Shown here: in pieces, positions 19,002 through 27,438 of the stretch
Position numbering within the stretch: the first letter of the stretch is position 1
How the letters are laid out: each line of letters opens with the position of its first letter
Source: Enterococcus italicus DSM 15952
GTDB lineage: Bacteria > Bacillota > Bacilli > Lactobacillales > Enterococcaceae
Length of the DNA: 54,311 nucleotides
Assembly (NCBI RefSeq): GCF_000185365.1
Contig: NZ_GL622241.1
Span: 1,969,361 to 2,023,671, forward strand
Direction: 5' to 3'
Notes under the pieces: generated by a model
Database searches by the model: none
What the model was told of the DNA's origin: nothing
Seen by the model: the letters and a program-made list of their open reading frames with translations, nothing else
Position numbers and translations under genes: made by a program

Positions 19002-20972
19002 TTAGTTTTTATTTAGTAATAAACGCAAGCCGTTAACAATGACGACCAAGGTACTACCTTCATGGACGATAACGCCAAACGTAATATTTGCCAAGCCCAT
19101 AAAATTCAAGACAATGAGCATCACGACAACAGCCATCGAGAAGACAATATTTTGCATCACGACTTTGTTCAATCGTTTTGAGACACGGTGCGCTTCACTT
19201 AATTTGGCTAAGTCATTGTTCATGACCACCACATCTGCGACATCAATCGCCACATCTGTTCCATCACCCATCGCAACCCCGATATCAGCTTTGACCAAAG
19301 CTGGCGCATCATTGACTCCATCGCCGACCATGCCGACGACACCATATGTTCCTTTTTGTTGCTCAATAATCGTTGATTTTTCTTCTGGTAAGACATTTGC
19401 GACAACTTCATCAACACCTAATGTCCGACCGACCGCTTCACCAGTCAGCTTAGCATCACCGGTAATCATTGTTGTACGGACATTTTGTGAACGGAAGTAA
19501 GCAATTGCTTGTTTTGCTTGCTCATTAGGTACATCCATCAATGCAATCAGACCAATGACTTGTTGGTTGCATCCGATGTAGATGACTGTTTTCCCTTCGT
19601 TTGCTAAAGATTGTTGCTTTTGATGAATGGCATCGCTCACTCCTGTAAAGACAGATGGCTTACTGATTTGATACTGCTTGCCATCTACTGTCGCCTCTAA
19701 GCCTGTACCGACCACATTTTCGACCGTCAATTCTCGTACCGCCGCCACATCTTTTAAATATGTCACAATTGCTGTCGCAAGAGGATGATTGGATTGCCGT
19801 TCCATATTGTAGACAAGCTCTTGGACAAATGGCTCGTCCGCCACATCAAATACATCAAAATCGGTAACTTTTGGTTTTCCTCCCGTTAAAGTACCTGTCT
19901 TATCAAACGCAATCGCTTTTAGATCTGCTAAATTAGCTAAAAACGCACCACCTTTGAATAAAACTCCTTTTTTCGCAAGATTGGAAATCCCAGATAGCGT
20001 TGCGGGCACAGCACTCGCTGCTAAAGCACAAGGCGAAGCTGAAATCAAAAAGACTAAGCCACGGTAAAAACTATCCGACCATGACCACCCCAAAATGAAT
20101 AGACCCGCTAAAATAATCAATGGCAACAACACCAAGACAATCGTCACATAGCGTGGCTCGAAGCGTTTGATTCTCGTCGCCGTTCGTGACAAGTTCGATT
20201 GTGATTGGTTCACTAATTGTAAAATCTTAGCAAAGACTGTGTCAGAGCTATCCTTTGTAACTTCGACGGTAATCACGCCCGTCCCATTAATCGTACTGCC
20301 ATAGACTTCATCGCCGACTGTCTTTTCTTTGGGCATGCTTTCCCCATTAATCGAGGATTCATCAATCGCTGTCGTACCACTAATAATCTTGCCATCAGTC
20401 GGTACTTGCGCACCATTCAAGACTTTCACGCGATCGCCAATCGTTAATTCAGAGACTGGCACTGTTTTTGTCGTGCCATCTGCTTGAATGAATTGTGCTT
20501 CAGTTGGGTTCATATTTAGTAAATTGGTAATTTCGCGACGGCTTTTTCCCTCTGCATACTCCTCTAAGAAATGCGCCCCAGCGAAAATCAAAATCAATAG
20601 TGCGGCTTCTTCAAAACTACCAATTACCATCGCACCTACCGCAGCTAAGGTCATTAATAAGTGGATATTAGGTACAAACTTTTTAGCAGCTACAGAATCT
20701 CTATACGTATCACCAAAGCCTTCCCCCATCACATGGTAACCAGAAAAGACAACGGCTAGGAAAAAGAGTCCATTGGCCAAAATTAAAAAGGAACTATGAA
20801 GAAATAATGCTACTACAAACAATGCTAAACCAATAAAATACAAAACAACGGGCGATTGTCCATGATTGTGTTCATGTGTATGTTCATGCGTATGGTTATG
20901 TTCATGGCCCTCTTCATGGGTATGATCGTGGCTATGTTCATTATACTTTTGACAATTCTTCTGATTTTCCAT
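19002..20972 (-). CDS. P1B-type metal-transporting ATPase, P1B-4-like
   Basis: Pumps a transition metal across the cytoplasmic membrane with ATP. The N-terminus is a His-rich tail of about 30 residues (HSHDHTHEEGHEHNH and so on). The metal site motif in the membrane is SPC (SASPCALAASAVP) rather than CPC, the phosphorylation site is DKTGTLTGGKP, the hinge is GDGVNDAPALVKADIG, and the last span contains HEGST. SPC plus HEG(G/S)T is the signature of the P1B-4 group (CoaT, PfeT/FrvA), whose substrates include Co, Zn and Fe(II). The ATG at 20972 has GGAGGG about 8 nt upstream. An ArsR-type operator lies in the promoter region. Confidence 0.9.
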   Translation of the reverse strand: MENQKNCQKYNEHSHDHTHEEGHEHNHTHEHTHEHNHGQSPVVLYFIGLALFVVALFLHSSFLILANGLFFLAVVFSGYHVMGEGFGDTYRDSVAAKKFVPNIHLLMTLAAVGAMVIGSFEEAALLILIFAGAHFLEEYAEGKSRREITNLLNMNPTEAQFIQADGTTKTVPVSELTIGDRVKVLNGAQVPTDGKIISGTTAIDESSINGESMPKEKTVGDEVYGSTINGTGVITVEVTKDSSDTVFAKILQLVNQSQSNLSRTATRIKRFEPRYVTIVLVLLPLIILAGLFILGWSWSDSFYRGLVFLISASPCALAASAVPATLSGISNLAKKGVLFKGGAFLANLADLKAIAFDKTGTLTGGKPKVTDFDVFDVADEPFVQELVYNMERQSNHPLATAIVTYLKDVAAVRELTVENVVGTGLEATVDGKQYQISKPSVFTGVSDAIHQKQQSLANEGKTVIYIGCNQQVIGLIALMDVPNEQAKQAIAYFRSQNVRTTMITGDAKLTGEAVGRTLGVDEVVANVLPEEKSTIIEQQKGTYGVVGMVGDGVNDAPALVKADIGVAMGDGTDVAIDVADVVVMNNDLAKLSEAHRVSKRLNKVVMQNIVFSMAVVVMLIVLNFMGLANITFGVIVHEGSTLVVIVNGLRLLLNKN

Positions 20973-20991
20973 GATAGCTTCCCTCCAAAAC

Positions 20992-21011
20992 ATATGTTTA
21001 ATTAATCATAT
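20992..21011. promoter_or_regulatory. Candidate ArsR/SmtB-type operator upstream of the metal ATPase
   Basis: ATATG-N10-CATAT (20992-20996 and 21007-21011) matches the spacing and half-sites of CzrA/CadC-type operators. It lies between the promoter and the ATPase start, as expected for repression relieved by metal. No ArsR gene is in the window. Confidence 0.6.
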
Positions 21012-21025
21012 GTTGGTTCATTCAT

Positions 21026-21054
21026 ATTATAATTCAGACATATGTTTTTGTAAA
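21026..21054 (-). promoter_or_regulatory. Promoter of the metal ATPase gene
   Basis: Minus strand TTTACA, 17 bp, TATAAT at approximately these positions. The spacer itself contains another CATATG, so a regulator could overlap the promoter as well. Confidence 0.7.
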
Positions 21055-21059
21055 GAAAA

Positions 21060-21089
21060 AAAAGCATCGAATGAGAAAAACTCATTCGA
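21060..21089 (-). terminator. Terminator of ridA
   Basis: TCGAATGAG (21068-21076) pairs with CTCATTCGA (21081-21089); on the minus strand eight T follow after GC. Confidence 0.85.
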
Positions 21090-21118
21090 CACTTTGGCAT
21101 TCGTTTTTTAAGGTAATG

Positions 21119-21484
21119 CTAGTGTGTTTTTTCAGCAATGACTTCGATTTCAACTAGTGCGCCTAATGGTAAATCTTTCACTGCAAAGGCACTTCTCGCT
21201 GGATAAGGCTCTTCAAAGAACGTCGCATACACCGCATTCACTGCCTGAAAATCATCAATATTTGCTAACAAGACAGTCGCCTTCACTACGTTCGCTAATG
21301 TTAGGCCATCTTCTTCAAGAACTGCTGCCACATTTTTTAATGAAAACGTCGCTTGATTTTCAACACCATCGACTAAAGCCCCTGTCTCAGGATCAATTCC
21401 TAACTGCCCCGATACAAAAACAAGTTCACTGGTTCTTCTAGACCGTGAATATGGTCCTACTGGTTTTACTTTCTTTTCACTCAT
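21119..21484 (-). CDS. RidA/YjgF family 2-iminobutanoate deaminase
   Basis: Hydrolyses reactive enamine/imine products of PLP enzymes. The 121 aa protein shows the family pattern PVGPYSRSRRTSELVFVSGQLGIDPETG, the SLKNVAAVLEEDGLTLANVVKATVLL helix, and the C-terminal ARSAFAVKDLPLGALVEIEVIA with the conserved Arg of the active site (each read in parts). I choose the second ATG (21484) because AGGAGG is about 8 nt upstream; the first ATG overlaps the site. It borders the distal end of CRISPR array 1. Confidence 0.9.
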   Translation of the reverse strand: MSEKKVKPVGPYSRSRRTSELVFVSGQLGIDPETGALVDGVENQATFSLKNVAAVLEEDGLTLANVVKATVLLANIDDFQAVNAVYATFFEEPYPARSAFAVKDLPLGALVEIEVIAEKTH

Positions 21485-21583
21485 TGCCATTCCTCCTAAT
21501 GTTGAAGCTTTTCATTAGTTTAAACCATGCCTGAAAAAAAATACAGTCCAAACGTGTTAATCGATAATAAAAATACAAAAGAA

Positions 21584-22264
21584 CCATTTGGCCCCTCTTA
21601 TACGGGGTGGGTTCCGATTTCTGATGACAAATGAAAAAAAGGCTATAAGCGAGATGTTCTCGTCCCCTCTTATACGGGGTGGGTTCCGATTTCGTGAATT
21701 TGTGGATGGAGATATGATTTACTTAATGTTCTCGTCCCCTCTTATACGGGGTGGGTTCCGATTCAAAGCACCACCTTAATTTGAATAAGTGAGTGATAGG
21801 TTCTCGTCCCCTCTTATACGGGGTGGGTTCCGATTTACACATACCGTGCACCATATTTTGTTGTTCGTGAGTTCTCGTCCCCTCTTATACGGGGTGGGTT
21901 CCGATTTAATGCTTCACTTGTCAATTCTTTTAAATTTTCCGTTCTCGTCCCCTCTTATACGGGGTGGGTTCCGATTACTAAGCGAATGACACCACTTGAA
22001 GCATACAAGTTGCTGTTCTCGTCCCCTCTTATACGGGGTGGGTTCCGATTACTTTTACAGGAGATAAGAGAAAAATATGATCTGTTCTCGTCCCCTCTTA
22101 TACGGGGTGGGTTCCGATTTTGATGATGAATGGTGGGCAGTGGCGAAGGATGTTGGTTCTCGTCCCCTCTTATACGGGGTGGGTTCCGATTGGGTAAGGA
22201 TAGTGAAATAGATGCAGTGGAAGCATACGTTCTCGTCCCCTCTTATACGGGGTGGGTTCCGATT
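21584..22264 (-). CRISPR. CRISPR array 1: 10 repeats, 9 spacers
   Basis: Repeats are 36 bp, on the plus strand starting GTTCTCGTCCCC and ending GGTGGGTTCCGATT, at 21584 (decayed), 21656, 21728, 21800, 21871, 21941, 22015, 22084, 22156 and 22229. Spacers are 33-38 bp. The crRNA strand is minus: the repeat then ends GGGGACGAGAAC, giving the 8-nt tag ACGAGAAC typical of type III-A, with CCCC/GGGG as a small hairpin. The last repeat (21584-21619) has lost the tag sequence. The leader is on the right, next to cas6. Spacer 22120-22155 reads DDEWWAVAKDV, as in phage Bro-N antirepressors. Confidence 0.98.
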
Positions 22265-22375
22265 AGATAGCCCTGAAAAGGCGATCATATCAGCGTAAAC
22301 AGATAGTTTTCCATGTCCGCAAACAGGACAAATGACTTAGTATGTACTGCTAGTTTGTCCTGCTTACGGACAACA
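22265..22375 (-). promoter_or_regulatory. Leader of CRISPR array 1
   Basis: Fills the space between the cas6 stop and the first repeat. The 30 bp next to the repeat (AGATAGCCCTGAAAAGGCGAT and following) is nearly identical to the leader of array 2. Two palindromes GTCC-N7-GGAC lie with centres at 22322 and 22364, that is 58 and 100 bp from the repeat. A TAGAAT-like -10 overlaps the cas6 stop, so the array may have its own promoter or be read from the cas operon. Confidence 0.8.
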
Positions 22376-23110
22376 TTATTCTAGAAAATATTTTCCCATT
22401 CCTAAACTTGTTTTTACTCCAATGCCTGTCCACTGCCCAAATGTCAGTAAAAAATACGATAATTGCTTAACAGGTAATGGGCCATTCAGTTGGACTGTAA
22501 AATTCCCTTGAAAGGATGGAATCTTAATTCCCTCTAGGTGAAATTTCGTGCTTCTTAGCTGATAATTTACGATTTTTGTTTTGCTAACCAAATATTCTAA
22601 AGTATCACCATCAAATAAGCGATACTCTGGAAAAAAAGTATCCGTATTTCGCATGATACTACGAAAAATTTTTTTCAGATCAGGAAAAATATCGTATTGC
22701 CCATTAGATTTAAAACTTGTTGGAGATTGAATATTCAGTCTAGCATAACGTGGAACTTCTTGCATTGAAAAATATTTCTTTACTAATTCTTCTATCGCTA
22801 ATTGTTGTATCTCGATTTTTTCTATCGTGATTTCTTTCTGGTTATAATGCAAACGAAATGATTTTCTAAGCGTTAATGTCTGTTCAATTTGGTTAAAAAG
22901 AATATCATTAAAAACAACAATCTCCCATTGAACTTTCTTATCATTTAACAACAGTCTTTGTTTTAAAGGACTGTAAGTTGAATATTGATGAAGAAAAGAG
23001 ACTGTTTCTTCCGGTAGCCACTCCATCAAGCAACCATGCAATAAACTTCCTATATTAGCAGTTTTGATTTCATCAGGGAGTCCAATATTGACTAAAATTT
23101 TTGAAATCAT
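22376..23110 (-). CDS. cas6: CRISPR endoribonuclease Cas6
   Basis: Cuts the long CRISPR transcript in each repeat, leaving the 8-nt 5' tag on crRNAs. The 244 aa protein has a RAMP-like fold: N-terminal SKILVNIGLPDE strand, His in the SLLHGCLMEWL helix as a candidate general acid/base, and the C-terminal glycine-rich loop GIGVKTSLGMGKYFLE. Its start overlaps the csm6 stop by 4 nt (ATGA type), so it is translated with the rest of the operon. It is the last gene before the leader of array 1. Confidence 0.92.
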   Translation of the reverse strand: MISKILVNIGLPDEIKTANIGSLLHGCLMEWLPEETVSFLHQYSTYSPLKQRLLLNDKKVQWEIVVFNDILFNQIEQTLTLRKSFRLHYNQKEITIEKIEIQQLAIEELVKKYFSMQEVPRYARLNIQSPTSFKSNGQYDIFPDLKKIFRSIMRNTDTFFPEYRLFDGDTLEYLVSKTKIVNYQLRSTKFHLEGIKIPSFQGNFTVQLNGPLPVKQLSYFLLTFGQWTGIGVKTSLGMGKYFLE

Positions 23111-24399
23111 AGTAGCTCCTTAATTGATTGATTAAATTGTTTTAAATAGTGAAAGTCATTCTCTTGAACTTCTGGAAAAACAGCCAACAACATCGTTCTT
23201 ACAGCTGTAACAGCATTGGTAATTTTGCGTCCATTTTTATCACGATCAAGATTTAAGGAATCCAAATTGTGAGCCACTTTGTTTCGTAAATTATTAATTT
23301 CATTTACTTTATTCATCTCATTTGTCATTTCATTGGATGCTTCTAAGAGCTGTAAAAAATCCCGATAGGCAGGAAAGCCAAGAATTCTATCAAGTGAATC
23401 TACTGTCATTTTTTTATTTGTTTTCTTATTTCTAGAATCCATTAAAGCCAGATATGATTCTGTCAACTCTTGAGAATAGGAAACATTAAAATATGGTTTA
23501 TCCTCTTTATAAATAATTAGATAAGGATAATTTTTTTGAATGTATTGCTCAACAATATATTCGGCGATTGATTTGACACGAATTAACGTCTCCGCTATGT
23601 CGCCTCTTTGATGCCGCATTTCTAATAAAATCGTATGCAATAAAGCTTTCTGCAATTTTTCATTTCTGGGATACTGTTTGATAAGGTACGAAAATACTCG
23701 ATGCATTTTGATATCATCAATTAGCTCTTTTAATTTTTTTCGTATCTCTTTACCATTTCTAAACGATTTTTGTGAAGCGACAAGCTGTAACGCTGCTTCA
23801 TAATCATAGTTGTCCAATAAACTTTTAATTTGATTACGTACAATCGCTTCTCTAAAGCTTAAAATAGCAATTTTATGACAACGAGAAGGCTGTTGTGATT
23901 CTTCTTCGTTAACAATCTCTAAATCGACTTCCTGACAATCTGCTTGAGCATACTTGGTTTTTGCGTTACTTGTTTTTAATGGCGTAGAAACTTGAATGCA
24001 TCTCATCTTATCTGGATAGGTCACATACTCCAAACACAAAGTTGTCTCCATCTGTGGTGTACCACTAGTCACATTTAGAAAAATTTCTGCATTGGGATAT
24101 TTTCTTTTTTCTTCCACTAAATATTGATGGAATAAATCTTTATACGCATCAAAATCATTTTCAACTTCAATCGTATCGCATTTAATTTCTATTTGACAAT
24201 TTTCATTGATTGATTGAATAATTTTCACCCAATCGAACGCTTGCTGACCTGAAAAATGTTGATTCCCTTGCCAGATACTTTCGGTAAAAAACAGTACCAC
24301 GCGATCGGGTTGATAATGCCGAACAATATGCAACATGGCACCATCCCGATCGTTTCTCCAAGGATCGGTATTTCCAATTGGACTAAAGAGTATTTTCAT
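23107..24399 (-). CDS. csm6: CRISPR ancillary ribonuclease Csm6 (CARF-HEPN)
   Basis: A stand-alone RNase switched on by cyclic oligoadenylate made by Cas10 when the complex meets target RNA. N-terminal CARF domain: SPIGNTDPWRNDRDG (N10, D12) and NVTSGTPQMETTLCLEY (T114). C-terminal HEPN domain: catalytic RNKVAH with R372 and H377. Length 430 aa is standard. Sequence and residue numbers agree with what I remember of the biochemically studied Csm6 from Enterococcus italicus, which uses cyclic hexa-adenylate. ATG follows the csm5 stop directly, with AGGAGA upstream. All active-site residues are intact. Confidence 0.96.
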   Translation of the reverse strand: MKILFSPIGNTDPWRNDRDGAMLHIVRHYQPDRVVLFFTESIWQGNQHFSGQQAFDWVKIIQSINENCQIEIKCDTIEVENDFDAYKDLFHQYLVEEKRKYPNAEIFLNVTSGTPQMETTLCLEYVTYPDKMRCIQVSTPLKTSNAKTKYAQADCQEVDLEIVNEEESQQPSRCHKIAILSFREAIVRNQIKSLLDNYDYEAALQLVASQKSFRNGKEIRKKLKELIDDIKMHRVFSYLIKQYPRNEKLQKALLHTILLEMRHQRGDIAETLIRVKSIAEYIVEQYIQKNYPYLIIYKEDKPYFNVSYSQELTESYLALMDSRNKKTNKKMTVDSLDRILGFPAYRDFLQLLEASNEMTNEMNKVNEINNLRNKVAHNLDSLNLDRDKNGRKITNAVTAVRTMLLAVFPEVQENDFHYLKQFNQSIKELL

Positions 24400-25449
24400 T
24401 TATGCTTCTCCTATCGGTTGAAACTCTAGAAGGCAGACACCTTGCTGATACCATTTGTTTGTCGAATCATTTACGGTTCCTTTTAGCACCATTGGTACAT
24501 TTTTAGGAACAGTCGCCATCTTCCCATAAACATTTCGAAACCGTCTTTGTAAAATTGCGAAAATGTCTTTTTGTGCTTGTTCTTTAGGTTTTTGTAAATA
24601 ATGTGTCGTTTTAGAGGGAAAACCGGTCCCACCACCCAAAAAGAGAACCGTCGGGCGATGTTTAGCATGAAGAACTGATGGCAGACCGCCCCCTTTAATA
24701 AACGCTTTCCCTCCTGGAGTCGTCACCATTCCCACAAACCATTTATTCCAATACTGAAGATAGGCTTGTTGAATCTGTTTCTCTATTTTTTCAATAGTCC
24801 AGTCATCACTGTTAATTTTCATTGTAAATTCAACAGTTGTTCCAACGTTTACACATTCTCGATATAAAGGCATAGGTTTTAATTCTTTGTTAATATCGAT
24901 TTTTTGGTAAATTGCCAAATTTTTTGGATCAATTGGCAAAGAATCACTAATCGACAACGAGTGAAAAGCCTCTGCGGATTGATTTGCTCCTTCCAATACC
25001 GTTCGAAGAGCCCCCTTTAGTGAACTGCCAGGAATATAAAGATCCCCTCTTCCATCTCGAACGAAAAGATGCAAGTCATTCATTCCTTTGTCAACTTGTC
25101 TTCGATTCGTTGACGTTCGCGAGTAAGGATTATGATCCTTCATATCAATTTTCCCTTGGTTTACACGTTCTGTGTATAGCACAAAAGTCTTCCAGTCATT
25201 TGTGTCAATCTGCTCTTGTCTCAAAAATGTATATAGATCCGCTCTTTCTTTCGTTGTATTCAAATACTGTAAATAGGCCGTAAATTTACCCTTTTTATTT
25301 AAAAATTTTACCAAATTAGGTCCATCTACAATATGAGCAAGTGACTTTCTTCGATCATAGATATATTCTTGTTTTCTTATGATTTTTCCACTACCAATAT
25401 GGACCGGCCCATATACTTTTAGCTTGACCTGATAAACTTTTTCAATCAT
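24400..25449 (-). CDS. csm5: Type III-A effector subunit Csm5
   Basis: RAMP protein that caps the 3' end side of the crRNA in the Csm complex and helps crRNA maturation. Visible are the N-terminal [15 protein letters not shown] and the glycine-rich [15 protein letters not shown], typical of Csm5/Cas7-like RAMPs, and [16 protein letters not shown] further on. The true start is the ATG at 25449, which overlaps the csm4 stop as ATGA and has GGAGGG just upstream; the frame is open a further six codons but those lie inside csm4. About 349 aa. Confidence 0.93.
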
Positions 25450-26369
25450 ATTTTTCCCTCCAACCAAAAAGCTTTGGCATAACGATAAACTGAATGACGT
25501 CCATTGTCTGATACATCAAAGATTTTTCCATTAAATTTTTGGTAGAAAGTTGAACCTGCTGAAAAGGCATAAAAATCTTTCTTTTTCACAAGTTGATCAG
25601 CGTAGGTCTTTGATTGTACAAAGCCTGTGCGTTTTTTTAATAGATAACGCGCATCTTCTAAACAATCGACTAGTTCTTCATCAGACGCCATCGCTGAGGA
25701 TAGAAGAATCGCTATATTCCCTGTTTGCGAAAGAAGGGAGTCGAATTTACCACTGTCTTCGATAGTACAACGAAATTGACCATATCCCGCAGAACGTTTC
25801 CCCCCTATTCCTGAATATTGCAAGGCATGCATTAGTATCTCAAGTTGTCCAATCGTATCGGCATTTCCTTTTGCCAGAAAATACAACCCCGATTCTGGAT
25901 AAAATGTAAAATTTCCCACTGAATATGGTTCACTTTCACCGTTGTGATCAACAGCTTGGAGCGATACCTTGGTCGATAGACTCGCTTTTCCCAGATTTAA
26001 AGATTCTGCTATTTTGCTTGCTTCGAGACTATCAATTTCTCCTCTTAAATACTCCGAGTAATTCTCCACGGGAATATAGGTTAGTTTTTTAAAGGCTTTG
26101 TACCCAGATTCATCCCCTTTTTTCCCTTCAATTCGAATCAATGGCTTGGGTAAAAAATAGGACGTTTTATTGTAAGGAAATAAGTCAGTTATCACTAAGT
26201 TATTTAGCAGATGAGATAATTCAAGTTGTTGTTGAAGGGCTTCAATAATCAGTGCACTGAACAATGTATCCGCAGCTATTGTGTGGTTCGAATCACTCAA
26301 GCGCTTCATTCCAAAGTGTACAGGTGATTTAAAAGTTAGTTTTACTAATTTGACTACCAATTGATTCAC
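25446..26369 (-). CDS. csm4: Type III-A effector subunit Csm4
   Basis: RAMP subunit that binds the 5' tag of the crRNA and docks Cas10. N-terminal [14 protein letters not shown] and the central [13 protein letters not shown] glycine-rich loop fit Csm4 (Cas5-like); length about 307 aa is normal. No ATG exists at the start. A GTG at 26369 directly follows the csm3 stop; a TTG three codons later has AGGTGA at better spacing and may be the real start, giving a protein beginning [10 protein letters not shown]. Confidence 0.92.
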
Positions 26370-27014
26370 CTACTTTATACTTAAATTCGAGCTATCAAAA
26401 TCACCTACTACGGTGTCAATCGAGTCAATAACAAAACGAATTCTTCCATTTCCTCTAGTACCACCACCGCCAAGATAATCATTTTCCAATAGGTGAATAG
26501 CAGTTTTAATGTTTTCAAAATCCGCCATTACTTCGTTTATATTTTCGACATTGTAAATAATATGAAAATCAAACGATGCTCCACGTGTCACTCGCTCAAT
26601 TTGTCTAGGGTTGGCAACAGCAGTTAATCGGCTAATTGTATTTTCAAATTTTGTTTCTGTGTAGGCTAAATCTTTTTTATCAAATTCTTCTTGGCTTGCC
26701 TTTGAAAAGAAAGCATCTGAAATTTGTAAACGTGAGCTTTGAATTGCTCCTTTTTGGCTAGAACCAAAAAGACGTAGAATTTCTGGAGCATCTTGGTTAT
26801 GCATTTTTTGTCCAGGGATTAACCCAATGTGTTTTGCTAATAAACTGCGCATTTTCCCTTTAATTGAACTACCTGGTATAATAGGCAAGCGTGAATAAGG
26901 ATCACGTACTACCGGTGAATCAATTGCTCCAATCATGCTTGTCTCACCGCCACCGCCAATATGTAAACCCGTCAAAACGTCAATCTTACCTACAATTCGA
27001 ATTTTAGAATACAT
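26370..27014 (-). CDS. csm3: Type III-A effector subunit Csm3, target RNA nuclease
   Basis: Forms the backbone of the Csm complex and cuts bound target RNA every 6 nt. With the start at 27014 (GGGAG 7 nt upstream, one base after the csm2 stop) the protein has 214 aa and the catalytic Asp falls at position 32 in AIDSPVVRDP, the same number as in the staphylococcal protein. IPGSSIKGKMRSLLA and the C-terminal GGGGTRGNGRIRF loop are further family marks. A longer frame from 27050 overlaps csm2 and is not preferred. Confidence 0.95.
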   Translation of the reverse strand: MYSKIRIVGKIDVLTGLHIGGGGETSMIGAIDSPVVRDPYSRLPIIPGSSIKGKMRSLLAKHIGLIPGQKMHNQDAPEILRLFGSSQKGAIQSSRLQISDAFFSKASQEEFDKKDLAYTETKFENTISRLTAVANPRQIERVTRGASFDFHIIYNVENINEVMADFENIKTAIHLLENDYLGGGGTRGNGRIRFVIDSIDTVVGDFDSSNLSIK

Positions 27015-27015
27015 A

Positions 27016-27438
27016 TTAATCTCCCATTCTATAAAATTTTGCATAAGCAACTAGTGCCTCGAAATACTTGCAATAATCCAAAAAAATTTTCTTTGTATTT
27101 TTCTTTAGAACAACATCTACTAATTTATCTACATATGTTTTTTCAATAAACGTTCGCACAGCTGGCTCTCTGCCCGATTCATAAGCAAACTTAACTTTTA
27201 GGTATTCTAATTCATCTCGAACATCTTCAGATAAGGTTGTATCATCTGAATTGTAAACCTTTGTATAGACGTGATTAATCAGTTCAAGTAAATTTCTCAA
27301 TTTACTTGTAGTTAACCCATTAAAAAGAACGATTTCTTGTCTTCCCCGATTATCTTTGACACGTTTGTTTTCTTCGACAACTTTCCGAGCGAAATTCAAA
27401 TCAATCATTTCACCAGTCTTCGTTTTTGCCAGTTCCAT
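27016..27438 (-). CDS. csm2: Type III-A effector small subunit Csm2
   Basis: Small helical subunit (140 aa) that lines the inner face of the Csm complex. Little is conserved; the assignment rests on size, predicted all-helical content (TTSKLRNLLELINHVYTKVY, EFLKVKFAYESGREPAV-like segment) and position between cas10 and csm3. It overlaps the cas10 stop by one base (TAATG). Confidence 0.9.
   Translation of the reverse strand: MELAKTKTGEMIDLNFARKVVEENKRVKDNRGRQEIVLFNGLTTSKLRNLLELINHVYTKVYNSDDTTLSEDVRDELEYLKVKFAYESGREPAVRTFIEKTYVDKLVDVVLKKNTKKIFLDYCKYFEALVAYAKFYRMGD

Noticed and set aside
21588-22288. Open frames across CRISPR array 1 with repeated SSPLIRGGFRF or NRNPPRIRGDEN
   Set aside because: They are translations of the 36 bp repeat; there is no ribosome binding site and the period is that of the array.
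27015-27050. Longer N-terminus of Csm3 starting inside csm2
   Set aside because: The ATG at 27014 has its own GGGAG site and puts the catalytic Asp at position 32 as in known Csm3 proteins.
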